A DNA stretch of 12,169 nt from Pseudomonadota bacterium (GCA_028877195.1 JAPPIL010000057.1:1-12169); one strand, 5' to 3'. Counted from the stretch's first letter, positions 1 to 7,247 are shown. Translations and numbers: made by a program. Notes: a model not told the origin generated them from the sequence alone.

Positions 1-208
1 TGTCAGCACACATCAGCGTGAAGGGATGCGGATGCGGCGCTTTAAACTGGCGTAGTTTGCTGACGGATTTAGTATTAGTCGCATCACAACCGACCGCCCA
101 ATTAACATCCGTTGGGTAAGCGACTATCCCGCCCCTATCCAAGATACGGCACACTTGCTCAATGTGTTTGACAGGCACAGGGTCGATGTATGTGAACAGG
201 TGCTGCAT
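1..208 (-). CDS. yciO: YciO-like Sua5/YrdC-family protein, N-terminal part (cut by window edge)
   Basis: The minus strand reads an open frame from an ATG at 208 to the window edge, giving 69 residues. An in-frame TAG lies just upstream, so this is the likely start, although the ribosome binding site is weak. The peptide carries GGIVAYPTD near residues 26-34 and an LRQF...HPFTLMC segment near residues 55-67. Both match the N-terminal region of E. coli YciO as I remember it. This family belongs to the Sua5/YrdC/YciO fold, whose Sua5 and TsaC members make threonylcarbamoyl-AMP for the t6A modification of tRNA. The role of YciO itself is less settled. It lies 83 bp downstream of, and in the same direction as, the exported-protein gene at 292-1905. 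The rest of the protein lies outside the window. Confidence 0.8.
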   Translation of the reverse strand, partial: MQHLFTYIDPVPVKHIEQVCRILDRGGIVAYPTDVNWAVGCDATNTKSVSKLRQFKAPHPHPFTLMCAD

Positions 209-291
209 AGATACATTCTAGGGCATGTCGGGCATAACATCCATATCGTTTGCGGCGCGATGCAAAGTTCCAGCTACCCCTGCTCTTTACC

Positions 292-1905
292 CTACGATGC
301 TTCGCTTAATATTGTTGTGAATACACTCTTTGCATTATTGATGACCTCTTTCTGATGATTGCTTGCACTACTCGCATTAGTGTGTCTTGCAATTGTTGAT
401 ATATCAAGAAGGTATGTCTCTCCATCCACCATACCATAATACATGCGTAACTTTTTCCCCACTTTACCACGATCTATTTTTAGTTGCTCCTCATCACTCA
501 CGGGCCACTTGATAACAAATATATCGTCAATCTTCTCACCATCAAGATTGCCAGACTGCAGTTTGTCCAATTTCGCCTTTACTTTAGCAAATTCCTCGTT
601 ATCCAGGCTTTTCAATTTATCTATGAACGTACCTGTATAGTTGATATGGTCTGCGCTATCCAGCATAGCTCTTACCCTGTCTAGTTCCTCTGCTGTTACT
701 CGTTGGTTTGCGGCGTTGTTTGCTATGCTGCTTGTTGTTGCTGTCTCTTTCACTTCTTCAAGTTTAGGCAGGTCGTATTCCAGCAGCTGTATTTTTTCAC
801 CACGATAGACCATATCTGCGTCGCTAATAATTCCATATGCATCTAAATCAGATTTGTTGAATGGCTTAAGATAGTCGATATCACCAACTGCCGTTATGAA
901 TTTACGATGGTCAAAAGCCAAGCGTTCAATCGCTAGCATCTGCTCTATTGCCAGCTCGCCACCTTCAGTCAACCAAGGGCAAACTGTCGAATGTCGGCAC
1001 AGCTGTCTAAAATCATTATCAGTGAGCACTGCCGTCCCTTCCAGATGCTGGGTAAGTCTACCATCAAGTATTTCATCTAACCCACTGATTTCATTTTGTG
1101 TAAGCATTGTTTTGAGTCGCGCTGCTGAAGACTGCCTGCCTTTAACGTAGGCGTAAATCTCTTGCCAAAGTATTTCTTCGTTAGCAAACGACTCGATCAT
1201 CCGCTTTGGGAAGGATGCGGCTTCATCAGAAGTCCTAATAGCAATTCTTTCTTTTGCTGTTTTAATACTCTCTTCCTGAATCTTACGCACCTCATCCCCT
1301 TGAAGATTCGACAGTCCTTTTTGGGTGTGAGCAAGAAAACCAGTCAAGGTGCTTATGTCGTCTGGTGCTTCTGTGCTTTCTGATACAGCACCAGCAGTAG
1401 CACTGTCAGCAGCGACAGAATATGATTGCTGTTTTGTTACCGAATTGACATCTTTAAAATAATGGCCGTTAGTGAGTTTGATTTCTTGCGCATCATAAGC
1501 AAAGATTATATCTCCGCTCTTGGCTTCAAAGGACGAGACATATACACGTCTTCCCTCCTTACGCAGAACTACCCCACTGCTACCACTGTCCACCAGCTTT
1601 TTGGCTAATTCTTTACTCGCATCGTCTTGATACGCAATCAGTGCAGCATCAACGTTAGTCCCGCCTATATTTAATATCTCCAAGCCTCTGTCAGTCTCAA
1701 AGCGCAGCAACATAGATACATCTGTATTATACTTGTTAGTCAAAACTTGGGTGATACGATTGATTTGATCTGCTTCTATGGTGCGTTTAATCTTGGTCAA
1801 CATTGGCTTAAGAACCTTATCGAGAACTTTTGTTGAAGCCTTCAGATTGACGGCAGATGACTGACTACCAATCATCGCTACCAGCATCAAAACTAAACTT
1901 TTCAT
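292..1905 (-). CDS. Exported multidomain protein with HTH-like segment and possible RelE-like C-terminus
   Basis: No family was recognised for the 537-residue protein as a whole. I chose the ATG at 1905 because it begins a clear signal peptide (MKSLVLMLVAMIGSQSSA) and has GGTGG a few bases upstream. The frame is also open from a TTG at 1938. The N-terminal region (about 20-165) follows the same pattern as that of the upstream gene at 3291-4452. Residues about 268-309 look like a helix-turn-helix (ISGLDEILDGRLTQHLEG) and are followed by FDHRKF at 331-336. The upstream protein has the matching order LQKYLNGES then FEHRKF, so the two are probably paralogues. The C-terminal stretch, about 424-530, has a helical start, then LRMYYGMVDGETYLLDI (486-502), then a basic/polar helix. 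This order resembles RelE/HigB/ParE-type toxins, but that is a by-eye call. It lies 43 bp downstream of the 1949-3274 frame and is probably co-transcribed with it. Confidence 0.75.
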   Translation of the reverse strand: MKSLVLMLVAMIGSQSSAVNLKASTKVLDKVLKPMLTKIKRTIEADQINRITQVLTNKYNTDVSMLLRFETDRGLEILNIGGTNVDAALIAYQDDASKELAKKLVDSGSSGVVLRKEGRRVYVSSFEAKSGDIIFAYDAQEIKLTNGHYFKDVNSVTKQQSYSVAADSATAGAVSESTEAPDDISTLTGFLAHTQKGLSNLQGDEVRKIQEESIKTAKERIAIRTSDEAASFPKRMIESFANEEILWQEIYAYVKGRQSSAARLKTMLTQNEISGLDEILDGRLTQHLEGTAVLTDNDFRQLCRHSTVCPWLTEGGELAIEQMLAIERLAFDHRKFITAVGDIDYLKPFNKSDLDAYGIISDADMVYRGEKIQLLEYDLPKLEEVKETATTSSIANNAANQRVTAEELDRVRAMLDSADHINYTGTFIDKLKSLDNEEFAKVKAKLDKLQSGNLDGEKIDDIFVIKWPVSDEEQLKIDRGKVGKKLRMYYGMVDGETYLLDISTIARHTNASSASNHQKEVINNAKSVFTTILSEAS

Positions 1906-1948
1906 CTTACCACCCATTGCCTGTCTGTGCTTGTGCAACCCTTAACGC

Positions 1949-3274
1949 TTACTGTTGTTCAGACTTTTTCAAGACCTCATAAGCTAGTTGTAACCACTCT
2001 GAATTATCTTGTTCAATGTAATCATTGATTTCTAAATTGAATTTGGAATCAGCACGAAACTTGCGATGCTCAAATAACACCTGCTCAACAGCCCGCATTA
2101 TGTCCTCGCCGCATCCCATCTTGGTATAGATACATAACTTTTCGTATGCATCTGCTCCCAATGGCGACTCACCATTAAGATACTTTTGCAGCTGATCTTT
2201 ATTGATGCCATCATTTCTCTCTACCAACTCATAAAACGAGTCTCCCACTCCTCTTCTCTTGATAAATTCATCTCTTCTGGCAATTGCTGCATCAATTTCA
2301 CCTCTGAACACAGCAAGAAAAGACTTCTCCTCATCAACATAACGCCCTATGTCTTCCCAGCTGATATTTGCTTTGACCATAGCCTGATTAAAGTTATCAA
2401 GTAGTAGTCCCTTCTTCCTCGCTGCTTGTATCATGGCAGTAATTTCTGAACGAAAAAGGTCAGAAAGGTTGGTAACCCCCTTAATGAACTCTTCATCTCC
2501 ACTGCTTATTCTCCCTTTCAAATACTCGTAATCATCACTATTGAGGAACTGACTTAATAATTTATCGGTATCTTCGTCATAAAATTGCTCTGCCTCTACA
2601 TGCCTTGCTTCGCCCACCACTTCAGCTATTTGACTAGCATCAGATGCTTGCGGTTCTGGTTTGGCATCCTGTGCGTCTACTGCTCTGATATGCTCTTTAG
2701 TGCGAGCTACGATGTTATCCAACTCTCGCTGCGCTTCTTTGGTAAGTCCATGTGAGCCGCCTCCATGTCCCTTCGACATACGCGGGTTACCTTGCTTCCA
2801 CAGGTCAATAAACTCGTCTATCTCATCTGCGGTAAAATTAAGTTTTGTCGCGATATTGTCATCGGCTTGCAGCATTTTTAGCATCATTTGATAGCTCGGA
2901 AACCTATCTCCTCGCAAGTATTTGCTAATGCTGCCCTTATTAAGTTCTAGTTCTGCATTTAAATAGCTAACGACGTAATGTTCACTAGCTATCTTGGTGC
3001 GTAAAAAATTAGAAAATTCATTTCTTGCATTGCCTTGTTCTTCAGCTATCTTTGACTCTCTAGATACTTTTTTGCTCTTAACTTGTGCTTCTCGTGCCTC
3101 ATCAAAAAGCTTAATAAGCTTTTTGATCTCGTTAGCATCCACATTGGCATCACTAGCAAGAGCCTCTGTTATTTTATTCATGCTGCTAGGGGTTGGAAGA
3201 TGCTTACCATTGATGAGATTACCTACAGTGGTTGGAGTCAATCCTGTATCTTTTGCCAGCCGTCTACAGGCCAA
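1949..3274 (-). CDS. C-terminal fragment of exported multi-HTH protein (separated by 73-bp insertion)
   Basis: This 441-residue frame has no convincing start. The first possible codon is a TTG at 3274 inside inserted sequence with no ribosome binding site. It continues the frame at 3291-4217: both contain LAKDTGLTPTTVG, and only here does the HTH go on as NLINGKHLPTPSS. Visible modules are HTH1 at 5-40 (XRE-like), HTH2 at about 90-136 (LNKGSISKYLRGDRFPS), an Ala/Glu-rich linker at 203-230 that repeats the linker at the end of the previous fragment, a helical region, and HTH3 at about 344-385 (INKDQLQKYLNGES) followed by FEHRKF at 401-406. XRE-type HTH domains normally bind DNA in repressors and antitoxins. 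Their presence behind a signal peptide is unusual. Without the two lesions the whole gene (4452 to 1949) would encode about 809 residues. As the sequence stands, this part may not be translated. Confidence 0.6.
   Translation of the reverse strand: MACRRLAKDTGLTPTTVGNLINGKHLPTPSSMNKITEALASDANVDANEIKKLIKLFDEAREAQVKSKKVSRESKIAEEQGNARNEFSNFLRTKIASEHYVVSYLNAELELNKGSISKYLRGDRFPSYQMMLKMLQADDNIATKLNFTADEIDEFIDLWKQGNPRMSKGHGGGSHGLTKEAQRELDNIVARTKEHIRAVDAQDAKPEPQASDASQIAEVVGEARHVEAEQFYDEDTDKLLSQFLNSDDYEYLKGRISSGDEEFIKGVTNLSDLFRSEITAMIQAARKKGLLLDNFNQAMVKANISWEDIGRYVDEEKSFLAVFRGEIDAAIARRDEFIKRRGVGDSFYELVERNDGINKDQLQKYLNGESPLGADAYEKLCIYTKMGCGEDIMRAVEQVLFEHRKFRADSKFNLEINDYIEQDNSEWLQLAYEVLKKSEQQ
2585..2668. 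repeat. 84-bp linker repeat, copy B
   Basis: This aligns without gaps to 3441-3524. By hand count 69 of 84 bases are identical, and all 15 differences are transitions. On the minus strand it encodes the AKPE.Q..DA.QIAE...EARHVEAEQ linker between HTH modules, so it marks a past internal duplication in the ancestral gene. Confidence 0.8.
3221..3259. repeat. 39-bp direct repeat, copy 1
   Basis: This copy is identical to 3294-3332 and encodes LAKDTGLTPTTVG on the minus strand. The copies start 73 bp apart, which is not a multiple of three. The second copy therefore shifts the frame and introduces the stop at 3291. The 34 bp between the copies (3260-3293) is not a copy of either flank. Confidence 0.9.
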
Positions 3275-3290
3275 CCCAGTGCAATGCTGT

Positions 3291-4217
3291 CTAACCTACA
3301 GTGGTTGGAGTCAATCCTGTATCTTTTGCCAGACTAGCACGTCTATCGAATTTACTCTTATTGATTATGCTACCGAAATGTGTAGCAAACTTAACCCTTG
3401 CCTCTTCTGCTGCACCTATTAACTCATGCGGCGTAGCCATTTGCTCTGCTTCTACATGCCTTGCTTCGTCTGCTGTTTCAGCTATTTGATTGGCATCAGG
3501 TATCTGCGATTCTGGCTTGGCATCTGCTTTAGCTATTGGCGCTTGATTTTCTGCTGGCTTTGCTTCTACTGGTGCCTCTGGTTTTGGTGCTCGTGCTATC
3601 GCCTTTTTACGGACTTCGTTGGCTTGTTCAGGAGTGGGGCTGCCATTTTTGGGAAAATTATCCTTAAATAGCCTTGCTGCCTCTGAAACTTCATTGCTGA
3701 CATTTCCTCTATCTACTCCAGCCACTGCTTTCTCAAATGCCATACTAACCTCGCGAGGGAAAATGCCCAATGCCTCAAAAGCAAATTCTGTGATTTCGTC
3801 TGTGTTGAGCGCTACAACTTCATCTCTGTGCAACCCTTGCGCAAAAAAGGAGAATAAACGTTCATAAGCCACATCAGCAAACTCGCCGCTCTCCTCTAGT
3901 TTTAATCTTTCTTTGTTTGGCACTAGGACATCGAGAAGTTTCACTGCTTCAGCGGTAGCATCTTCACCGCGTTCAGGTATGTTCACCTCAAAGAGGTCAG
4001 ATGTTCCCAGCTTTATTTCGCCATTTGCAACTGTAACCTTGTGTAACCCATATTGAGTAGGGCTGTATTGAGCGATGAACAGCCCTGATCCATCATTTGG
4101 CTTGCCCTTTAAGTGGTGTGCTAACTCATCCTGTAAATTCAATGGCGTAAGCGTGTTCTTGTTCTTAAGACTAATGATGGTAGCTGGAGTATCACCATCT
4201 CTGCTCACGAACATCAT
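3291..4217 (-). CDS. Middle fragment of exported multi-HTH protein
   Basis: This is a 308-residue frame from an ATG at 4217 to a TAG at 3291-3293. The ATG is probably internal to the original gene. The frame is open upstream to the A8 run at 4285-4292, where losing one A joins it to the signal-peptide frame at 4264-4452. The segment contains a globular N-terminal part (FVSRDGDTPATIISLKNKN, then FIAQYSPTQYGLHKVTV) that parallels the neighbouring 292-1905 protein. An acidic helical region and a Pro/Ala/Lys-rich linker (KPEAPVEAKPAENQAP) follow, then an AKPESQ...EARHVEAEQ linker, and then the first half of an XRE-like HTH, which stops abruptly at TTVG inside the duplicated 39 bp. No family was recognised for the N-terminal part. 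The abrupt stop in mid-HTH is the main sign that the frame has been broken. Confidence 0.6.
   Translation of the reverse strand: MMFVSRDGDTPATIISLKNKNTLTPLNLQDELAHHLKGKPNDGSGLFIAQYSPTQYGLHKVTVANGEIKLGTSDLFEVNIPERGEDATAEAVKLLDVLVPNKERLKLEESGEFADVAYERLFSFFAQGLHRDEVVALNTDEITEFAFEALGIFPREVSMAFEKAVAGVDRGNVSNEVSEAARLFKDNFPKNGSPTPEQANEVRKKAIARAPKPEAPVEAKPAENQAPIAKADAKPESQIPDANQIAETADEARHVEAEQMATPHELIGAAEEARVKFATHFGSIINKSKFDRRASLAKDTGLTPTTVG
3294..3332. repeat. 39-bp direct repeat, copy 2
   Basis: This is a perfect copy of 3221-3259. Deleting one copy plus the 34-bp spacer (73 bp) rejoins the frames at 3291-4217 and 1949-3274 inside a complete HTH motif. Confidence 0.9.
3441..3524. repeat. 84-bp linker repeat, copy A
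   Basis: This is the partner of 2585-2668. It encodes AKPESQIPDANQIAETADEA and the following RHVEAEQ on the minus strand, and it separates the N-terminal globular region from the first HTH. Confidence 0.8.
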
Positions 4218-4263
4218 GGCACTATTGTTGGATATGTTTCCTTCATTTGCTTTGATGACCTTG

Positions 4264-4452
4264 CTAGATAGAACATCGAACAGCTTTTTTTTCAGCGTCG
4301 CTCAAGCTGCTGCTCTTCGCAGCAAGTTCTTGCACTATGGTTTGTGCCCTACCCAACACTGCTCCGACTATATTTTTCACGGCCCGCTTCGGTGGTGCCA
4401 ACGCACTGCCACTAACCATCGCTAAACAAATAAACAAAATAACCCGTTTCAT
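4264..4452 (-). CDS. Signal-peptide fragment at the start of the exported multi-HTH gene
   Basis: The ATG at 4452 follows GAGG at nine bases and opens MKRVILFICLAMVSGSALA, a textbook Sec signal peptide with a predicted cut before APP or PPK. An in-frame TTG at 4467 is open upstream but is less likely to be the start. The frame ends at 4264 after DAEKKAVRCSI. With seven instead of eight A residues in the run at 4285-4292 it would continue DAEKKLFDVLSSKVIKANEG and run straight into the 3291-4217 frame. This 62-residue piece is therefore best read as the 5' end of a longer gene that is frameshifted, phase-varied, or rescued by slippage. It is transcribed away from the GumN-ankyrin gene across a shared 200-bp promoter region. 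Confidence 0.6.
   Translation of the reverse strand: MKRVILFICLAMVSGSALAPPKRAVKNIVGAVLGRAQTIVQELAAKSSSLSDAEKKAVRCSI
4285..4292 (-). other. A8 homopolymer at a frame junction
   Basis: Eight consecutive A residues on the minus strand lie exactly where the signal-peptide frame and the next large frame should join. Removing one A gives one continuous reading frame from 4452 to 3291. A run this long is prone to polymerase slippage and replication indels, and also to sequencing error. Confidence 0.7.
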
Positions 4453-4652
4453 CGCCACCAACCTCAAATTTTCAATGCTTATGCCACATTATTATTGCAA
4501 ATTTAACTGTTAATTTAAATTAAAACACGTGAATATTTTTATAAATTCATGAAATTGTTTCTTAATTTTAATGAAATTACTACACAAATAGTTAATGTGG
4601 CATACGGAGAATGTGAGCAGTTCGGCAACAAACAAATCAAGAGACGCATGAT
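4453..4652. promoter_or_regulatory. AT-rich divergent promoter region with paired 12-bp elements
   Basis: This 200-bp gap separates two divergent exported-protein genes. It is strongly AT-rich in the middle. The 12-mer TAATGTGGCATA lies at 4593-4604 on the plus strand and at 4491-4480 on the minus strand. Each copy reads in the direction of the gene it precedes, 48 bp before the ATG at 4653 and 27 bp before the ATG at 4452. The element could be a -10/initiation motif (TAATGT) or an operator half-site shared by both promoters. I could not fix clear -35 boxes. Confidence 0.55.
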
Positions 4653-5456
4653 ATGAGGACTATCGCGGTCATCGCGCTTGTTATGGTAGCACAGATACAG
4701 GCAGTAGCGTTTGCTGTTCAGACAAGCGCTTCGGGACTAACAAAACCTAAAGCCATGCTGTGGCAGTTGATTGCTCCTGATGGCAGTAAACACCTCCTCT
4801 TGGGCACTGCCCACCGTTTGGGATTGCGTCTTGAGCAGTTGCCTGAAGTAGTGGGGGCAATCAAGCAGTCTAATGTTTTGATTGGCGAGTTATCGCCATT
4901 TTGGGGGCGACAGCAGCACCTCTCTGGGTCGCAAGCTATGTTCAGCGAGGTGGAAGGAGCTTTGTCTACAGCTATTGATCAGTTGAATAAGGAAGATGAT
5001 GAGCAAGAAGAGAGTATCACCCTACTACAAAAGTTAAGAAATATCAGCAATATCATACATAAAACAAAAGAGTTGCAATATGACCCCAGCCAATGGCACG
5101 CTTTGCAGCGGCAGTTGCAAACAGTTGGCAACATGTTCTTACCATCTGAAAACACGCAGGTCGTTGCCGAGGGCGAAACAAGGATAGATGTTGGCGGCAC
5201 AGAAGTATACTTCAACCCTGACAAACACTTGGAGTTCATGGTGGTGCAGTTATTGGCTACTGCTCTTCCCGAACTAACCACCGTCTACTTAACTAAACAG
5301 GATGCTGGTGAAACCGCGATCTTCCATGACCCAGAGTCATCGACGGCAAATGCCCAGACTCTTATTAGAGACTTGGAGGAAGAATATCAGCAAAAATTAG
5401 GCAAGCTGCTGCAACAATACGGAGACAGCAATCCCTTCCTAACCTCTTATCATTAA
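4653..5456 (+). CDS. TraB/GumN-family protein, N-terminal half (frameshifted from 5510-7228)
   Basis: This 267-residue frame starts at the ATG at 4653 with a signal peptide (MRTIAVIALVMVAQIQAVAFA). The mature part begins MLWQLIAPDGSKHLLLGTAH, the usual opening of the TraB/PrgY/GumN (Tiki-like) family. It shows the first GxxH motif (GTAH, residues 51-54) and the conserved acidic residue in IGEL (E79). Family members are membrane-associated or exported, and some are proposed to be metal-dependent proteases. The second GxxH motif is missing here but is present in the next frame. The frame ends after NPFLTSYH at a TAA (5454-5456). The -1 frame is open through this stretch into the 5510 frame, so one base appears to have been lost near 5425-5450. 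Restoring it would give about 858 residues. The gene is divergent from the exported multi-HTH gene. Confidence 0.75.
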   Translation: MRTIAVIALVMVAQIQAVAFAVQTSASGLTKPKAMLWQLIAPDGSKHLLLGTAHRLGLRLEQLPEVVGAIKQSNVLIGELSPFWGRQQHLSGSQAMFSEVEGALSTAIDQLNKEDDEQEESITLLQKLRNISNIIHKTKELQYDPSQWHALQRQLQTVGNMFLPSENTQVVAEGETRIDVGGTEVYFNPDKHLEFMVVQLLATALPELTTVYLTKQDAGETAIFHDPESSTANAQTLIRDLEEEYQQKLGKLLQQYGDSNPFLTSYH

Positions 5457-5509
5457 CGCTAAAACACCATACGGTAGCAACTGTCAAAAGTGCAATCACT
5501 TCAATCGCC

Positions 5510-7228
5510 GTGCGTGAAGCAACCAAAGACCATGCTGATTTATTCAAGCCCAATGCGGGAATTAGTCTTGACTTACAGATTAGAACTGCGTTGGGAAAAA
5601 GCAAATATGTCGCACTTGAAGATCCTGAAGAGTTGCAACAGGCTCTTAACAATTACCAACATGCAGCAAGTGAACATCTACAAACTTTAGATGATTTTAT
5701 TGGCAATACTACGAAACTAAAACGGGTCATCGATTCTGGCAGTCTTGATGATAGTGTAAGTAGATTAAAGCAATACTACGATGCCTACCTAAAGGGCGAT
5801 ATTATCCAAGCCAGTTTGGTTGGCTTTGAGTCAGCGTTTAACCCCTATTTTGAAGATATCTTGCTCGACGCTCGCAACATCAACTGGATGCGCAAGGGTG
5901 GAATTCAAGCGCACTGCATAGATGGCAACCAATGCCTTGTCTATGCTGGTTTTTCTCATTTCCTCCAAGGGAAGAACCCGCTCTTTAAACTTCTCCAGCA
6001 AGAGGGGTTTGCAATCAAAGAACTCACAGCTGCACAACGTGATGAACTAGTCGCTGCCTCATCAGGCACGACTACTTACGAGCATGTGGAAACAGAACTA
6101 AATGGTGAGCAGGATAACAGCCAAAGACTGTTAGAGTTAGGGCAGCAAGAGGCAGCAGAGTTGAGTCCAAGTCAACGCAATGAGGCTTTGCTAGAGGCGA
6201 TAAGACAAGAAAATGTCGCCGCCCTTGAAGTGCTTGTTGCCAGTTTAGCCGCTGACGATGTTGATCAGTTTATTAACAAAGCCGCGAACATTGCTGCTCT
6301 ACTTGGTAAAAAACAAACGCTCAAGTTTTTCGTGAGCAAAGGAGCTAATGATTTCAACAGCTATCTAACCAGTGCTGCCTATGGGGGAAATTTAGCGACA
6401 GTGAAGTATCTCATCAATCAAGGCGCTGATAATATCAGTGGAGCGTTGACCAATGCTATGATTAGAGATCATACTCGCCTAGTTAAATTCTTTATCTCCG
6501 AGCTTGCGCAACATGAATCACCCGCTATCTTGCGCCGCATCCTCAATAACTTGCTGCCGCTTTATACTGACAATGACGATATGGAGACACTTAAATTTCT
6601 CGTCAATGCGGGCGCTGATGATTTCAACAACCTACTCGTGCATGCAGCCAGTGTTGGTAACGCTAAAGTAATAGCGTTGGCGATAAAGCATGGCGCTGAC
6701 AATCTTGCCGAAGCTTTTCTACAAGCAGTGTATGGCGATCATAGTAGCACTGCGAAATATCTCTTTGACCTGCTGCACCAGAATTCACGTGAAGCTAATG
6801 ATGTTTATTCCCAAGCGTTTAGCTATGCTGTGTCTCAAGAAAACATCGCTCTCGCTAAATTTATGATCAATGGCAACGCGATAAGCCTTGATACCGCTAC
6901 AATTCTTGCCGTCAGTGCCAAATATGAGGGTCTGATAGAGTTCTTGGTGCAGAAGGGAATAGATGCCCCCTCGTCGTGGTCTACTAGCACCTGGGCACTT
7001 GAGCATGCCGCCGCCAATGGTTGGACAAAGATAGTAAAGACCATCTTAAGTGCATTGCAGCACAATCCTCGTGAATCTTTGCTATTGAGCGCTTCGCACG
7101 ACCATGAAGAGATAGTGAAGTTTATCTTACAGATCGGTGTTGATGCGGAAAGCATTAGGACAGCACGTGAGCTTGCTGTGGTCTACGGGAACGACAGTAT
7201 CCAGCAACTGCTCAATGCTAAATTATAG
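5510..7228 (+). CDS. TraB/GumN C-terminal half fused to ankyrin repeats
   Basis: This 572-residue frame begins at a GTG at 5510 but is open further upstream, to at least 5381, so the GTG is probably not a true start. Residues 118-150 hold the C-terminal TraB/GumN signature: LLDARNINW and then the second GxxH in YAGFSH (147-150). From about 225 to the end, degenerate ankyrin repeats of roughly 33 residues follow. Examples are SAAYGGNLATVKYLINQGAD, DMETLKFLVNAGADDFNNLL and HAAANGWTKIVKTIL. Ankyrin repeats mediate protein-protein contacts and are common in proteins of host-associated bacteria. Together with 4653-5456 this forms an exported GumN-ankyrin fusion. Its last codons (SIQQLLNAKL and stop) lie within the 45-bp sequence found again at 8535-8579. 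I am confident of the domains but not of whether the current gene is expressed as one product. Confidence 0.75.
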   Translation: MREATKDHADLFKPNAGISLDLQIRTALGKSKYVALEDPEELQQALNNYQHAASEHLQTLDDFIGNTTKLKRVIDSGSLDDSVSRLKQYYDAYLKGDIIQASLVGFESAFNPYFEDILLDARNINWMRKGGIQAHCIDGNQCLVYAGFSHFLQGKNPLFKLLQQEGFAIKELTAAQRDELVAASSGTTTYEHVETELNGEQDNSQRLLELGQQEAAELSPSQRNEALLEAIRQENVAALEVLVASLAADDVDQFINKAANIAALLGKKQTLKFFVSKGANDFNSYLTSAAYGGNLATVKYLINQGADNISGALTNAMIRDHTRLVKFFISELAQHESPAILRRILNNLLPLYTDNDDMETLKFLVNAGADDFNNLLVHAASVGNAKVIALAIKHGADNLAEAFLQAVYGDHSSTAKYLFDLLHQNSREANDVYSQAFSYAVSQENIALAKFMINGNAISLDTATILAVSAKYEGLIEFLVQKGIDAPSSWSTSTWALEHAAANGWTKIVKTILSALQHNPRESLLLSASHDHEEIVKFILQIGVDAESIRTARELAVVYGNDSIQQLLNAKL

Positions 7229-7238
7229 GCTGGAGTGC
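7194..7238. repeat. 45-bp direct repeat flanking rpn, left copy
   Basis: This spans the last codons of the ankyrin frame and the 10 bases after its stop. It is identical over 45 bp to 8535-8579. The copies lie 1341 bp apart and bracket the rpn gene. Similarity stops sharply on both sides. Confidence 0.9.
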
Positions 7239-7247
7239 ATGAAGTTT

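Noticed and set aside
2994..3422. 142-residue plus-strand open frame
   Set aside because: It lies wholly over the minus-strand HTH gene fragments, crosses the 39-bp repeats, has low-complexity Ser/Leu composition and no ribosome binding site. It is a shadow frame.
5425..5456. Programmed -1 ribosomal frameshift in the GumN-ankyrin gene
   Set aside because: No X-XXY-YYZ slippery heptamer or obvious downstream stem was found. A simple one-base loss is more likely.
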